Source: Rhodothalassiaceae bacterium | GTDB taxonomy: Bacteria > Pseudomonadota > Alphaproteobacteria > Sphingomonadales > Rhodothalassiaceae | Assembly (NCBI GenBank): GCA_026004935.1 | Contig: BPKC01000001.1 | Span: 1-64,000 of the forward strand | Length of the DNA: 64,000 nucleotides | Direction: 5' to 3' | Part shown: in pieces, positions 10,464 to 19,890 of the stretch | Layout of the letters: every line of letters starts with the position of its first letter | How positions within the stretch are numbered: position 1 is the first letter of the stretch | The notes under the pieces: generated by a model | The model's input: the letters and a program-made list of their open reading frames with translations, nothing else | Told to the model about the DNA's origin: nothing | Databases searched by the model: none | Program-made: the position numbers and the translations under genes

Positions 10464-10846
10464 CGTCCGGTCCCTCCCTTGGGTTTCCATGAGGATGGCT
10501 TGACCGCCTGCCTCCCGCTTCGTCCGCGGCGCGGAACCCTTGTTCTCGGTACTTTCTTGCGCCGCGCGGCATCGCGCAGGAAGAAGCGGCGGAGCCAGCA
10601 CGATCGCAAAGCCGGCTCGCGCAAAATTTCATCACAGCTTTCGAAAAGATGTAAAGGCGAGTGAGGCGCCCCGCAGCGCCGGCAGGCATCATTTTTTCGC
10701 GAGCTGTGGCAAATCTGCCACACCCGCTGGCAGACAGGAGCCCCGCCGGGCGGGTCTCCGCCTCGCAGCGCCCGACCAGCTCATGCCGGCCGGGCGGGCG
10801 GGTTTGGGCTTGGAAGACTCGGGCGGGAGCGGACGGCGATCCGCCG
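10464..10846 (-). promoter_or_regulatory. Upstream region of TonB receptor 1 with an 18-bp dyad at 10705-10722
   Basis: This 383-bp gene-free stretch lies between the receptor start and the next gene. It contains a perfect inverted repeat, TGTGGCA-AATC-TGCCACA (10705-10722), 242 bp upstream of the receptor ATG. A closely related dyad lies at 15735-15752, 220 bp upstream of the second receptor. The shared sequence and distance suggest a common regulator. No obvious sigma-70 promoter stands out. Confidence 0.5.
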
Positions 10847-11491
10847 TCATCTGATGCGCACGACGCGTCCGCTCGCGCCCACGCCCGCGATCTTGATCTG
10901 CCAGCTGCCGAAAAGCCCCTTGCGGATCGTCGCCCGGCGACCGGTGAAGGAACTGTCGCGCAGGCGGCTCTTGGAGGCCTCCTTCCAGACCTGGCCGTTG
11001 TCGAGCGTGAAGATCCAGTAGCCGAGGGGATCGCGGCTCGCCTCCACGATGACGCCCTCCACGCGATCGGGGGTCGCCTCGGCCAGGGCGTGGCGATATT
11101 CGCGCTCGGCCTTGGGGGAGGCATCGGCCGGGGGCGGGGATGCGGGTGCCGGCGCGGAGACGGCGGGCGCGCGCGCCCATGCCCGCCCGCTTCCGCCCGC
11201 CGGCGCGGGGAGTGCGGCCGGATTGTCCCGCGCGGCATCCTCCGCCCGCCCCGAGAGCAGGCCGAAGCGGGCCTTGTATTTCTTGAGCGCGGTACGGAAG
11301 CAGATCAGCTGCTCGGTCGGGTCCGGCACCGCCTCGCAGGCCAGAAACTCCGAGAACACCTCGCCGCCCGAGGGCTGCTGAGCCGCTGCCGGCAGGCCTG
11401 TCGCCGTGAGCATCGCCGCCGCCGCAGCAGCCCATGCCGCCGGAGCGGTGCGGTGGGCCTTGAGCCCATCCTTCCGAAACCGATTCCGCAT
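10847..11491 (-). CDS. Hypothetical exported protein, paralogue of the next gene
   Basis: A 214-residue protein with a signal peptide (cleavage near LPAAAQQ, about residue 38). Its N-terminal part is conserved with its neighbour (SGGEVFSEFLACEAVPDPTE, LICFRTALKKYKARFGLLSG) and carries two cysteines that could pair. An Ala/Pro-rich linker follows. The C-terminal module of about 75 residues (VEGVIVEASRDPLGYWIFTL, DNGQVWKEA, RKGLFGSWQIKI) resembles a small beta-barrel or SH3-like fold. Start at 11491 follows GGAAGG. The family is unknown to me. It lies between two TonB receptor genes on the same strand and may serve in the periplasm with them, but that rests on position only. Confidence 0.75.
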   Translation of the reverse strand: MRNRFRKDGLKAHRTAPAAWAAAAAAMLTATGLPAAAQQPSGGEVFSEFLACEAVPDPTEQLICFRTALKKYKARFGLLSGRAEDAARDNPAALPAPAGGSGRAWARAPAVSAPAPASPPPADASPKAEREYRHALAEATPDRVEGVIVEASRDPLGYWIFTLDNGQVWKEASKSRLRDSSFTGRRATIRKGLFGSWQIKIAGVGASGRVVRIR

Positions 11492-11551
11492 GCCGACCTT
11501 CCGTTCTTCTGCCGTATCGTGCCATCGCGATCACGCGATGGCGCTGCGCGA

Positions 11552-12109
11552 TCACCGGATCCGCTTGAAGCGGCCGACCTCCTTGTCTTCCTTGATCTTG
11601 AACCGCCAGCCGCCCATCCAGCCGCGCTTTGCGATCACCGTCTTGCCCGCGTAATCGGGGTGCTTGAGCCAGGTGCCGTCGGCCGCCTTCCACACCTGGC
11701 CGTTGTCGAGGGTGAAGATCCAGTGGCCGACCTGGTCGGTGGCGGCCGAAACGATCGTCGCCTCGAAGGCATCGGTCTGCTCATCCGCACCAGCCGCCAT
11801 GCGCGGGACGAGGGGCGTTCGCCGCACGGGCGCGCCGGGCGCCGGGCCCGCGCGGTCGTGGCTCAAGAGCGGGGCCAGATCGGCGCCCCCGCGCCCCTCG
11901 CCGCCCAGTCCGAAGCGCCGCTTCATGGCCTTGAGCGCCGTCTCGTAGCAGATCAGCCGGTCCGCCGGCAGCGCGAGTGCGTCGCAGGCGAGAAACTCGG
12001 AAAGCACCTCGGCTCCCGTGGGCTGCTCCTGCTGCGCCCTTGCTCCCGCCGTTGCAAGCAGAAGCGCAGAGGCGGCAAGCAGAGTTCCAAGTCCCGTCGC
12101 GCGCAGCAT
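11552..12109 (-). CDS. Hypothetical exported protein, paralogue of the previous gene
   Basis: A 185-residue protein built like its downstream neighbour. It has a signal peptide (LGTLLAASALLLATAGARAQ), a conserved segment with two cysteines (TGAEVLSEFLACDALALP, LICYETALKAMKRRFGLG), a linker, and a C-terminal module (VGHWIFTLDNGQVWKAADGT, KRGWMGGWRFKIKEDKEVGR). The start at 12109 is preferred over 12145 because GAGAGGGAA precedes it and the signal peptide begins there. The pair is a tandem duplication that has diverged mainly in the linker. Function unknown. Confidence 0.78.
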   Translation of the reverse strand: MLRATGLGTLLAASALLLATAGARAQQEQPTGAEVLSEFLACDALALPADRLICYETALKAMKRRFGLGGEGRGGADLAPLLSHDRAGPAPGAPVRRTPLVPRMAAGADEQTDAFEATIVSAATDQVGHWIFTLDNGQVWKAADGTWLKHPDYAGKTVIAKRGWMGGWRFKIKEDKEVGRFKRIR

Positions 12110-12203
12110 CGTCGCATTCCCTCTCGCGGCCCTCCGCCAGTGCATCTGGCATAGCGCGTCGATGCCGGCGAGGCAAAGGTGAAGTGGAGCCCCGCAAAGG
12201 AAA

Positions 12204-12230
12204 GGGGCGCCGGGTGACCCCCGACGCCCC
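12204..12230 (-). terminator. Intrinsic terminator downstream of the second TonB receptor
   Basis: GGGGCGCCGGG (12204-12214) can pair with CCCGACGCCCC (12220-12230), an 11-bp stem with one mismatch. On the minus strand it is followed by TTTCCTTT. It lies about 40 bp past the receptor stop. Confidence 0.65.
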
Positions 12231-12271
12231 TCTTCCTTCCGCTTCGGGTTCCGCCTCGGACCCGCGGCTTC

Positions 12272-15200
12272 CTAGAACCGCACGGTGCCGCGCAGGAACC
12301 AGGTCCGGCCGATGAGATCGAAGCCCGAGGAGGTCACCGCATTGTTGCGGTTCGGGCCTTCGCTGTCATCGATCAGCGGCGGCTTCGTGTCCGTCAGGTT
12401 GCGCACGCCGAAGGTCAGCGCAAAGCGGTCGAAGTTCGCCGTCAGCGAGACGTCGTTGTAGAGACGCCGATCCGCCACGGAGTCATCCGCAGTCGGAATC
12501 GTCGTGTTGAGCTCCGGGTTCACGCCGAACGGCTCTTCCGGATCAACCCGGTCCTCCGGGAACTGCGTCTGCCCGATATAGCGGGTCTGCCAGAGAAGCT
12601 GGTAACGCTTCCACTGGACATTGACGGTCGACGACACCAGCCACTTCGGGTTCCCGATCCGCCCGACATTGTCGATCTTCGGCGAATCCGGGAAGACCTG
12701 CCGCACCTGGTCCAGCATCCGGGTGGTGCCGGTCGTCCAGACGATGTCGATCGGCGCATCGTCGAACTCGCCCACCGTCGCGCGGAAGCGGGTCACGACA
12801 TCGAGACCCTTCGACGTCTCCCGACCGATGTTGATGAAGGAGGCGTCGATCAGGCTGATGATGTTGGAACGCGGATCACCACCCGGTCCGACCCCCGGCC
12901 GCTCGACGCGGTCACAGAACGGGCTCGCCAGATTCGGCGCGTCGAAGAAGCAGCGGTTGACGATGGTCGCCGGGTCCAGCTCCTCGACCGTGTTCTTCAC
13001 CTTGATCGAGAAATAGGTGAAGGCGATGTCGAAATCGAAGCTGTCGAACCACGGCTGCCGGAACTGCATCTGCGCGACGTAGGAGTCGGACGTCTCCGCC
13101 TTCAGATCCGTGGTGCCCCCCACGATGACGGGGATCGTGGTGACGCCACCGGTGCCGAGCAGTGTGACGTCGGCGCCCGAGAGGGTGCAGTTGGCGATCA
13201 GCAGCTGCGTCTGGGGATCGTTCGGATCAAGCACCTGCACATTCTGCGCAAGGCACGGATCGATGCCGCCCGACACGCCGCCCGCCTGGTCCGCGAGGAA
13301 CTGCTCGCGCAGATTCGGCGCCCGGAAGGAGGTGTTGAAGGAGCCGTAGAAGGTCACATAATCCACCGGCCGATAGGTGCCGGACAGCCGCCAGGTGACC
13401 TCGTTGCCGAAATTCTGCTCCTCCGTGTAACGCACGGCGCCGTCGACCTGGAACAGCTCGACGAACTTGCGGCGGGTGACCACCGGCACCGAGACCTCCG
13501 CATAAAGATCGTAGATCCAGCGCGAGCCGATGGTATCACCCTCCTGGCTGGGGCTTTCGGCCGCGTTCAGGCCCTTTACGCCGACGATATCGTTCTGCGA
13601 GTTGATGGTATCCCGCCGCCATTCGAAGCCGAAGGCTGTCGCCACCGGCTCGTCGGAGGTCGGCAGCGTGAACAGCTCGCCGTTCATGAACATCGCGGCA
13701 TCGAACTGCTGGGTGACGGTGCGGTTCGTGCGCGTGCCCAGCAGGAAGTCGCGCTCGGCATCCGTCGCGAAGCGACCCTCGCCGTCCTCGTAGATCGAGG
13801 GGGCGAAGAGATTGACCGGCACGCATTCCTGCGGCGTGAGGAAGCCGTTCGGGTTCTCGATCCTGAGGCCGCAGATCACATTGCCGTTGGCGTCCAGCCT
13901 GAGCGTCTGCAGGGCGAGGGTCAGGTTCGGTTCGAAGAGAATCGTCTGGGACTGGAAACCCGTGCCCCGGTCATAGGTAAAATAGGCATCATAGTTCCAG
14001 TTGTGCTCCTCGAACCAGCCGCCGCCGATGTCCCCGCGGAAGCCGATCACGCCCCGGAACTGCTGGACGTCCACATTGAAGTTCTGCGGAATGTCGTCCA
14101 GCGTGATGATCGGCGCGACCGTGACCGGGAAGGGATTGAGCGGGTTGTCGACGAGAATCGGGTTGCCGTCCGCATCGACGATGATGTTCCCGTTCTCGTC
14201 CTCCTGCGGGATCATTCCGGGCACGTCGGGGAAGATCTGCTCGGTGGTCGCGCGGACCTTGTTCTTGCGGTCGAAGAAGAAGGTCTCGAAGTAGAGCTGC
14301 TCGTTGTGGCCCCAGTCGAGGTCCCAGTAGCCGTTGGCCACCACCGAGATGCGCTCGGTCGGCCGCACCATGTCGGCGGCCCGCCGCTCGTCCTGGTCGT
14401 TGTAGAAGTCGTTGTAGACGAAGCGGTTGAGGGCGCGGTTGATGTCGGCGTTGGGGAAGTTGCGCACCCTCGAGGATCGGCCGGCTGCGGCAGCGCGAAG
14501 GCCGTGGACCAGTTGGGAACCCCGATGTCGGTCTGGCCCGGGCGTGTAGTAGAAGAACAGCGCGTCCGAGAACGACAAGCCGTCCGGCCCGGTCACGCCG
14601 GGGATCACCGCGCCCGGCTCGGCACCCGGCACGAAGTCGGAACCGATCACGACGATGTTGTCGAAGAAGGGCGGACCGGCAGGGACCTCGAAGCGGGTCT
14701 TGCCGTCCTCGCTGACCTCGATGTCCCTGCAGGCACCGGCTGAACTTGCGCTGACCCGTCGAAAGCCGCTCCTGCTTGTAGTATTCGAAGCCGATCGTGA
14801 TGTTGCCCCGCTCGCCGTTGACACCGAAGACGATGGAGTTGCGGAAGGCCTCGGCTCCGCCATGTTCGGGAAGCTCGATGCTGCCCGAGACGTCCACGCC
14901 CTCGAAGTCCTTCTTGGTGATGAGGTTCACCACGCCGGCCACCGCGTCCGCACCGTAGATCGTCGAATAGCCGCCGGTCAGGATCTCGATGCGGTCGAGC
15001 ATCGCGAGCGGGATGAGGTTGATGTCCGGCTGGGCCGGGGCGCCGCGTGCACCCGCGAGGCCGAGCCGCTTGCCGTTCATGAGGATGAGCGTGCGCTCGG
15101 GGCCCAGCGCCCGCAGATCGACGTTGGACGAGCCGATGCCGCCCGTCGGCGGGGCCTCGGTCGCGTTCGCGTTGCCCGCGTTCGTGTTGATGGTGTTGTC

Positions 15201-15515
15201 GATCTGCGTGCCGGTCACCAGCGTCGACCGCTGCAGCAGATCCGTCAGATTGCTCACACCCAGCTTGATCGATTCATCGGGTTCGATCACCTGCAGGGGC
15301 GAGGTGCTGGTGAAGGCGTCGCGGCGGATGCGCGAACCCGTCACCACGATCTGTTCCAGCTCCTCCTCCTCGCCGGTGGCCTGTTCGCCCTGCCCCTGGC
15401 TCTGGACCTGCTGGGCGAAAGCCGAACCGCCTGCGAGCGACAGCGCCAGCAGCGATGCCGCCGCCAGCAGCCACGCATGACGCGTCTCGCGCGTCGTGAC
15501 GGACTTGGATGCCAT
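12272..15515 (-). CDS. TonB-dependent receptor, interrupted by three small frameshifts
   Basis: An outer-membrane TonB-dependent transporter of about 1080 residues. The start at 15515 follows GGGAGGTCAAGCC and opens a signal peptide (SLLALSLAGGSAFAQ), a Gln/Glu-rich linker and IVVTGSRIRR. The plug has ERTLILMNGKRLGLAGARG and ILTGGYSTIYGADAVAGVVN. The barrel is long and well conserved (GSFNTSFRAPNLREQFLA, ALTFGVRNLTDTKPPLIDDS) and ends in GRTWFLRGTVRF. Reading frame changes occur near 14739, 14543 and 14470, each by one base; the last two restore each other. The coding sequence is otherwise clean, so consensus error is plausible. It resembles receptors for large or oligomeric ligands, but the substrate is unknown. 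Confidence 0.85.
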
Positions 15516-15734
15516 GGCTTGACCTCCCTGAGTGGTTTTCACTGTCCGGCACGCCGGCGGTCGGGCTTCGCCGCACCTGCCGGTCGTGCTCCGCGATGGG
15601 AGGAGACGCTCCCGCCCCGTGATCGCGCGATCGGTGCCGACGATCGGGCGCGACGCTCTCCCCGGCCCGATCGCAGCACCATCCGCGGCAAAAGTAAACG
15701 GAAGCGGCGGCGCGTGCGCGAATTTCCCTGAAAC

Positions 15735-15752
15735 TGTGACCGAAATGCCACA
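15735..15752 (-). promoter_or_regulatory. Dyad upstream of TonB receptor 2, like that of receptor 1
   Basis: TGTGACC-GAAA-TGCCACA, an imperfect inverted repeat 220 bp upstream of the receptor start. One half is identical to the dyad at 10705-10722. The 276-bp region between the receptor start and the leader promoter at 15792 shows no other clear feature. Binding by a shared regulator is an inference. Confidence 0.4.
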
Positions 15753-15791
15753 CTGCCGCAGGAAGCGGAGCGCGGGCCGGCAATCCGCCGC

Positions 15792-15820
15792 TTGACACCC
15801 CGGCGCCTGCGCCATATCCT
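15792..15820 (+). promoter_or_regulatory. Promoter of the aromatic attenuator operon
   Basis: A perfect TTGACA (15792-15797), 17 bp of spacer, and TATCCT (15815-15820). Transcription would start about 15826-15828, which is at or within a base or two of the leader-peptide ATG (15828). The leader would then be translated from a leaderless transcript. Confidence 0.75.
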
Positions 15821-15827
15821 TGCGCGC

Positions 15828-15920
15828 ATGAGCAGGAGCCGCAGCTATTATTACTTCGGCATCTTTACCTTCCGCCCCTGCGGCGGGAGCCGGTGCCGGT
15901 CGTCTGCGATCCAGCTCTAA
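15828..15920 (+). CDS. Tyr/Phe-rich leader peptide of the attenuator
   Basis: A 30-codon open frame, ATG at 15828 and TAA at 15918-15920. It reads MSRSRS then YYYFGIFTF, so three Tyr and three Phe codons lie within nine, followed by a Cys/Arg/Ser-rich tail. It sits between a strong promoter and an intrinsic terminator hairpin, directly ahead of a gene for phenylalanine synthesis. This is the layout of ribosome-mediated attenuation (as in pheL of enteric bacteria). Stalling at Tyr or Phe codons when the charged tRNAs are scarce would favour an antiterminator and read-through. No Shine-Dalgarno sequence is visible, consistent with leaderless translation as known for rhizobial trpL. Confidence 0.85.
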   Translation: MSRSRSYYYFGIFTFRPCGGSRCRSSAIQL

Positions 15921-15949
15921 GACCCCAGCAGACAGGACAAGGCAGCAGG

Positions 15950-15976
15950 CCCCGCCGCGGATCCGGCGGGGTTTTT
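15950..15976 (+). terminator. Attenuator (intrinsic terminator) ahead of the aromatic gene
   Basis: CCCCGCCG (15950-15957) pairs perfectly with CGGCGGGG (15964-15971) around a 6-base loop and is followed by TTTTT (15972-15976). It lies 30 bp after the leader-peptide stop and 52 bp before the structural gene. The competing upstream antiterminator arm was not resolved by eye. Confidence 0.85.
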
Positions 15977-16028
15977 CGTCATGGGCGGGATCCGGGAGAA
16001 CGGCGGACGGACAGGACGAAGGGACGCG

Positions 16029-18146
16029 ATGATGGACGAGGCACGGACGGATGATGCGGCGGCCGGGAAGGCGGCCGGGGACGGGGCCGCGCGGCTCGAG
16101 GCGCTGCGCGGCGAGATCGCGGCGCGCGACCGCCGGCTTCTCGCCCTGCTCGCCGAGCGCCGGGAACTGGTGAAGGAGGTCGCCCGCGCCAAGGCCGAGG
16201 CGCGGCTTCCCGTGCGCGCACCGGCGGTGGAGGTGACGGGGCTGATGCGCCTGCTGGACGAGGCGGACCGCCTCGGGCTCGATCCCGAATACGTCCAGCG
16301 GCTGTTCCAGACCATCGTCGAGGACTCGGTGCTCCTCCAGCAGGCGACCCTCACCCGGCTGGGCGCCGGCGAGGCGAAGACGGTGCGCATCGCCTGTCTC
16401 GGATCGAAGGGCTCCTACAGCCAGCAGGCGGCCCGGCGCTTCTTCGAGCGCCGCGGCGAACCCCATGTCGTGATCGACTGCCGCAGCTTCCGCGACGCCG
16501 TGCGCCGCACCGAGCGCGGCGAGACGGATTTCGCGGTGCTGCCCATCGAGAACACCACCTCCGGCGGCATCAGCGAGGTCTATGATCTGCTGCAGCACAC
16601 CTCGCTCAACATCGTCGGCGAGATCCGCCACCGCATCGAGCATCAGCTGCTGGCCTTGAACGAGCGGGTGACCCCGGCCGCGATCCGCACGCTCTACGTC
16701 CACCCCCAGGTCTACGCCCAGTGCAGCCATTATCTCGGCGAGCTGGAGGCGGCCAATGTCGTCTACTGCTCCAGCACCACCGAGGCGATGGAGCGGGTGG
16801 TCGCAAGCGGGGATGCGACGGCCGCCGCCATCGGCTCGGCCGAGGGCGGCGCGCTCTATGGGCTCAAGGTGATCGCCTCGGATCTCGCCAATCAGAAGGA
16901 GAACCACACCCGCTTCATCGTCGTCGCCCGCACGCCCGCCGAGGTGCCGGAAGGCGTCTCGGCGAAGACGACGCTGATTCTGACCGTCGACCAGAAGCCC
17001 GGCGCGCTGGTGGATGCCCTCGTCGTCTTCCGCGACCGGGCCATCAACATGCTCAAGCTCGAGTCGCGGCCGCTGGCCGGCAATCCCTTCGAGGAGCTCT
17101 TCTATCTCGACATCGCCGGCAATCTGCGCGACCCGAACGTCGCGGCGGCCCTCGACGAGATCGCGGCCCGCGCCCGCTTCCTCAAGGTGCTGGGCTGCTA
17201 CCCGGCCGACGAGGTGATCCCCGTCGCGCTGCCCGAGTGGCGGAAGGTCGAAGCGAAGGCCGCCGGATCCGGGCCGGCCCGGCGCCCGGCGGCGCGGCCT
17301 TCCGCGGACTCCGCGCCGGCGCCGGCGGCAAAGGGCGAGGCGCCGAAGAGCTGGCGGCTCGCCAGCCGCGTGACCCGCCCGGAGCCGACGGTGATCCGCC
17401 TCGGCCGCGGTGCGATCGGCACGGGCTTCTTCGTCATCGCGGGGCCGTGTTCGGTGGAATCGGAAGAGCAGATCATGGAGGCGGCCCGCTATGTCCGGGC
17501 CGGCGGCGCGCATGCGCTGCGCGGCGGCTGCTTCAAGCCGCGCACCAGCCCCTACAGCTTCCAGGGGCTCGGCTTCGAGGGCCTGCGGCTGCTGAAGAAG
17601 GCGGGGGCGCGCTTCGGGCTGCCCATCGTCACCGAGGTGCTGGCGCCGGAAGACGTCGAGGCGGTGGCCGAGCACGCCGACATGCTGCAGATCGGCGCGC
17701 GCAACATGCAGAACTTCCCGCTGCTCAAGGCCGTGGGGCGCAGCCACCGGCCGGTGCTGCTGAAGCGCGGGATGATGGCCTCGATCGACGAGCTGCTGCA
17801 GGCGGCCGAATACATCCTGCGCGAGGGCAACCGCCAGGTCGTGCTGTGCGAGCGCGGCATCCGCACCTTCGAGAGCGCGACGCGCAACACGCTGGATCTG
17901 TCGGCGGTGCCGCTCCTGAAGCAGCTCACGCATCTGCCGGTGATCGTCGATCCCAGCCATGCGGTGGGCCGGCGCGACCTCGTCATCCCCATGGCGCGCG
18001 CGGCGAAGGCGGTGGGTGCGGACGGCATCATCGTCGAGACGCACCCCAGGCCCGAGGAGGCGCTCTCCGACGGCCCCCAGGCGCTCACCCCGGAGATGTT
18101 CGCCGGAATGATGGACGAGCTTCTCGGCGCACCGGCCGCGGCCTGA
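16029..18146 (+). CDS. pheA: Chorismate mutase / prephenate dehydratase / ACT / DAHP synthase fusion
   Basis: A 705-residue protein joining three enzymes. Residues about 22-105 form an AroQ chorismate mutase ([20 protein letters not shown]). Residues 118-298 are prephenate dehydratase, with [27 protein letters not shown] and the catalytic NHTRF. Residues 313-395 are an ACT domain with the Phe-binding motifs GALV and ESRP. After an Ala/Pro-rich linker, about 460-700 are a type I-beta DAHP synthase ([60 protein letters not shown]). It would catalyse the first shikimate step and the two steps toward phenylpyruvate, perhaps with Phe feedback on all. Start 16029 follows GAAGGGA; 16032 is an alternative. 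The attenuator upstream ties expression to Tyr/Phe supply. Confidence 0.94.
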   Translation: MMDEARTDDAAAGKAAGDGAARLEALRGEIAARDRRLLALLAERRELVKEVARAKAEARLPVRAPAVEVTGLMRLLDEADRLGLDPEYVQRLFQTIVEDSVLLQQATLTRLGAGEAKTVRIACLGSKGSYSQQAARRFFERRGEPHVVIDCRSFRDAVRRTERGETDFAVLPIENTTSGGISEVYDLLQHTSLNIVGEIRHRIEHQLLALNERVTPAAIRTLYVHPQVYAQCSHYLGELEAANVVYCSSTTEAMERVVASGDATAAAIGSAEGGALYGLKVIASDLANQKENHTRFIVVARTPAEVPEGVSAKTTLILTVDQKPGALVDALVVFRDRAINMLKLESRPLAGNPFEELFYLDIAGNLRDPNVAAALDEIAARARFLKVLGCYPADEVIPVALPEWRKVEAKAAGSGPARRPAARPSADSAPAPAAKGEAPKSWRLASRVTRPEPTVIRLGRGAIGTGFFVIAGPCSVESEEQIMEAARYVRAGGAHALRGGCFKPRTSPYSFQGLGFEGLRLLKKAGARFGLPIVTEVLAPEDVEAVAEHADMLQIGARNMQNFPLLKAVGRSHRPVLLKRGMMASIDELLQAAEYILREGNRQVVLCERGIRTFESATRNTLDLSAVPLLKQLTHLPVIVDPSHAVGRRDLVIPMARAAKAVGADGIIVETHPRPEEALSDGPQALTPEMFAGMMDELLGAPAAA

Positions 18147-18298
18147 GGCGGGCGGCGTGCGCCGCGGCATGCGCAACGCGGCATGATCGGGGTGGCGGCT
18201 GCGCGCGGGCGCGGCTCGGGGCGCAGCGGGGAGGCGGGCACGGTCCTGTGCGGCCGGCGTCGGCCCTGGCGCAGGGCGGATCCGGCCCGCAAGCCCGC

Positions 18299-18326
18299 TT
18301 GACAAGGCGCGGGCGAGCGATTAGCT
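18299..18326 (+). promoter_or_regulatory. Likely promoter of tRNA-Leu
   Basis: TTGACA (18299-18304) and TTAGCT (18321-18326), 16 bp apart, placing the start about 15 bp before the mature tRNA. The remaining gap back to 18147 shows only GC-rich short inverted repeats. Confidence 0.5.
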
Positions 18327-18349
18327 CGAAGCCGCCTTTCGCACCTTAA

Positions 18350-18437
18350 GCCCAGGTGGCGGAACTGGTAGACGCGCTGGTTTCAGGTACCAGTGGCCAT
18401 TGCGGCCGTGGAGGTTCGAGTCCTCTCCTGGGCACCA
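18350..18437 (+). tRNA. tRNA-Leu (anticodon CAG)
   Basis: An 88-base class II tRNA with encoded CCA. The acceptor stem GCCCAGG (18350-18356) pairs with CCTGGGC (18427-18433). The anticodon arm CTGGT-TTCAGGT-ACCAG gives CAG. A long variable arm and the T-loop GTTCGAGTC are present. An integrase gene begins 180 bp downstream in the same direction, so the 3' end of this tRNA is the probable attachment site of island A. Confidence 0.96.
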
Positions 18438-18553
18438 ACACGTTTTCCGACCCGGTCCTCTGAAATCCTTGGAATCCTAGGAAATTCTTGCCATTTGCGC
18501 CACTCGTCATCCGATATGTTCCTGTTTTGTCCGTTGACATCCGGCGCGACATT

Positions 18554-18573
18554 GGGGTAGCTTCCGGGGTAAC
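18554..18573 (+). repeat. Paired GGGGTA motif upstream of the integrase
   Basis: GGGGTAGCTTCCGGGGTAAC sits 46 bp before the integrase start. A related pair, GGGGTAACTTTGGGGGTATC, occurs in the same orientation at 37297-37316, near the proposed right end of the island (16 of 20 bases match). Such repeated motifs near element ends may be recombinase or regulator binding sites; this is an inference. Confidence 0.4.
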
Positions 18574-18618
18574 AGAAGGCCCGGCGCGGGGCCGGTGCCG
18601 TGGCGAGGGGAGCGCGGG

Positions 18619-19890
18619 ATGCGTCTCGCCGATACGCGCATCCGCAATGCGAGGCCCGGTGCGAAGCCGTGCAAGCTGTTCGACGGCGGCGGGCTGTTCC
18701 TGCTCGTCACCCCGAAGGGACAGCGCTGGTGGCGGTTGAAGTATCGCTGGCAGGGGCGCGAGAAGCTGATCTCCCTGGGTGTCTATCCGGCGGTATCGCT
18801 CGCCGAGGCACGCCGGCGGCGGGATGAGGCGAAGCGGCTGCTTGCGCGCGGCATCGACCCGAGTGCGCGGCGGCGCGCGGAGAAGGAGGCGCAGCGCAAG
18901 CGAGACGAGGGGAGCTTTGCGCGGGTTGCCGACACGTGGCTTGCGTTCAAGGCGCCGACATGGGCGCCGGCGACGCGGCGCAAGGCCGAGCTCGTCGTGC
19001 GTCGCCATCTGATCCCGGCGTTGGGCAAGCATTCCATCGACACGCTTTCGGGACGCGATGCCGCCCCGGTGCTGCGGCGGCTGGCGGCGGAGGCGCCGGT
19101 GCTGGCGGTGAAGGCGCGGCAGTATCTGCAGGCCATCGTGCGCCATGCGATCGGCGAAGGGTTGCGCGCGGAGGGCCGCACGCTGATGCTGGACGGGATC
19201 CTGCCGGTGGCGGCCAACCGGGAGCACATTCCGGCCGCGACGCTGCCCGAGGAGGCCGCCGAGGTGATGCGGGCGATCCGGCGCCATCCCCAGCCGGTCA
19301 CGCGCGCGGCGCTGCTGCTGTGCGCCTATACGGCCCAGCGTCCCGGCACCGTCGTCGCGATGCGCTGGGATGAGCTGTCGGCGGACCTTTCCGAGTGGCG
19401 CATTCCCGGCGGGAAGATGAAAACGCGGCATGCGCACATCGTGCCGCTGCCGCGGCAGGCGGTGGCGCTGCTGGAGAGCCTGCGGCCGCTTTCGGGCGGT
19501 GAGGGCCATGTGTTTCCCTCGCTTGCCGGGCGCAGGACGCCGCATCTCAACCGGGATTCCCTCTCCAAGGCCCTGCGGGCCATGGGCTTTGGCGGGCGGC
19601 ACGCGACCCACGGCTTTCGCGCCATGTTCCGGACGCTGGCGCGCGAGCGGCTCGGGATCGACAGCGACATCCTCGAGGCCCAGCTGGCGCACGCCAAGCG
19701 CGGAGAGGTGCAGGCCGCCTATGACCGCACCGCCTTCACCGAGGCCCGGCGGCTGGCCATGCAGCGCTGGGCGGACTGGCTGGACGAGCTGGCCGCCGAT
19801 CAGGCGGTGGCGGCGGTCGCTCGCTGGCGGCGAGGAGGACTTTCCCCGCACGGCCGGGCGGTGGGCAGCCACCCCGAAAAGGCGCGTTAA
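18619..19890 (+). CDS. Tyrosine-type integrase (P4-like, DUF4102 N-terminus)
   Basis: A 423-residue tyrosine recombinase. The N-terminal arm-binding domain (ARPGAKPCKLFDGGGLFLLV, LISLGVYPAVSLAEARRRRD) is typical of tRNA-directed island integrases. The catalytic set is complete: R241 in AYTAQRPGTVVAMRW, H331-x-x-R334 in HGFRAMF, H358 in LAHAKR, and the nucleophile Y368 in AAYDRTAF. The start at 18619 opens the conserved domain. The gene lies just behind tRNA-Leu in the same direction, the classic layout for an element integrated in the tRNA 3' end. It appears intact, so excision may still be possible. Confidence 0.95.
   Translation: MRLADTRIRNARPGAKPCKLFDGGGLFLLVTPKGQRWWRLKYRWQGREKLISLGVYPAVSLAEARRRRDEAKRLLARGIDPSARRRAEKEAQRKRDEGSFARVADTWLAFKAPTWAPATRRKAELVVRRHLIPALGKHSIDTLSGRDAAPVLRRLAAEAPVLAVKARQYLQAIVRHAIGEGLRAEGRTLMLDGILPVAANREHIPAATLPEEAAEVMRAIRRHPQPVTRAALLLCAYTAQRPGTVVAMRWDELSADLSEWRIPGGKMKTRHAHIVPLPRQAVALLESLRPLSGGEGHVFPSLAGRRTPHLNRDSLSKALRAMGFGGRHATHGFRAMFRTLARERLGIDSDILEAQLAHAKRGEVQAAYDRTAFTEARRLAMQRWADWLDELAADQAVAAVARWRRGGLSPHGRAVGSHPEKAR

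Noticed and set aside
10705-10722. A sigma-54 promoter (TGGCA...TTGC) on the minus strand
   Set aside because: The GG and GC elements are 7 bases apart instead of 10.
15735-15752. A CRP-type operator
   Set aside because: The half sites are too far apart (18 bp overall against the usual 16-bp core) and the outer bases differ.
13989-18305. A very long open frame on the minus strand opposite the aromatic fusion gene
   Set aside because: It is antisense to well-supported coding sequence, of low-complexity Arg/Ala/His composition, and only its last part (the TonB receptor N-terminus) is real.
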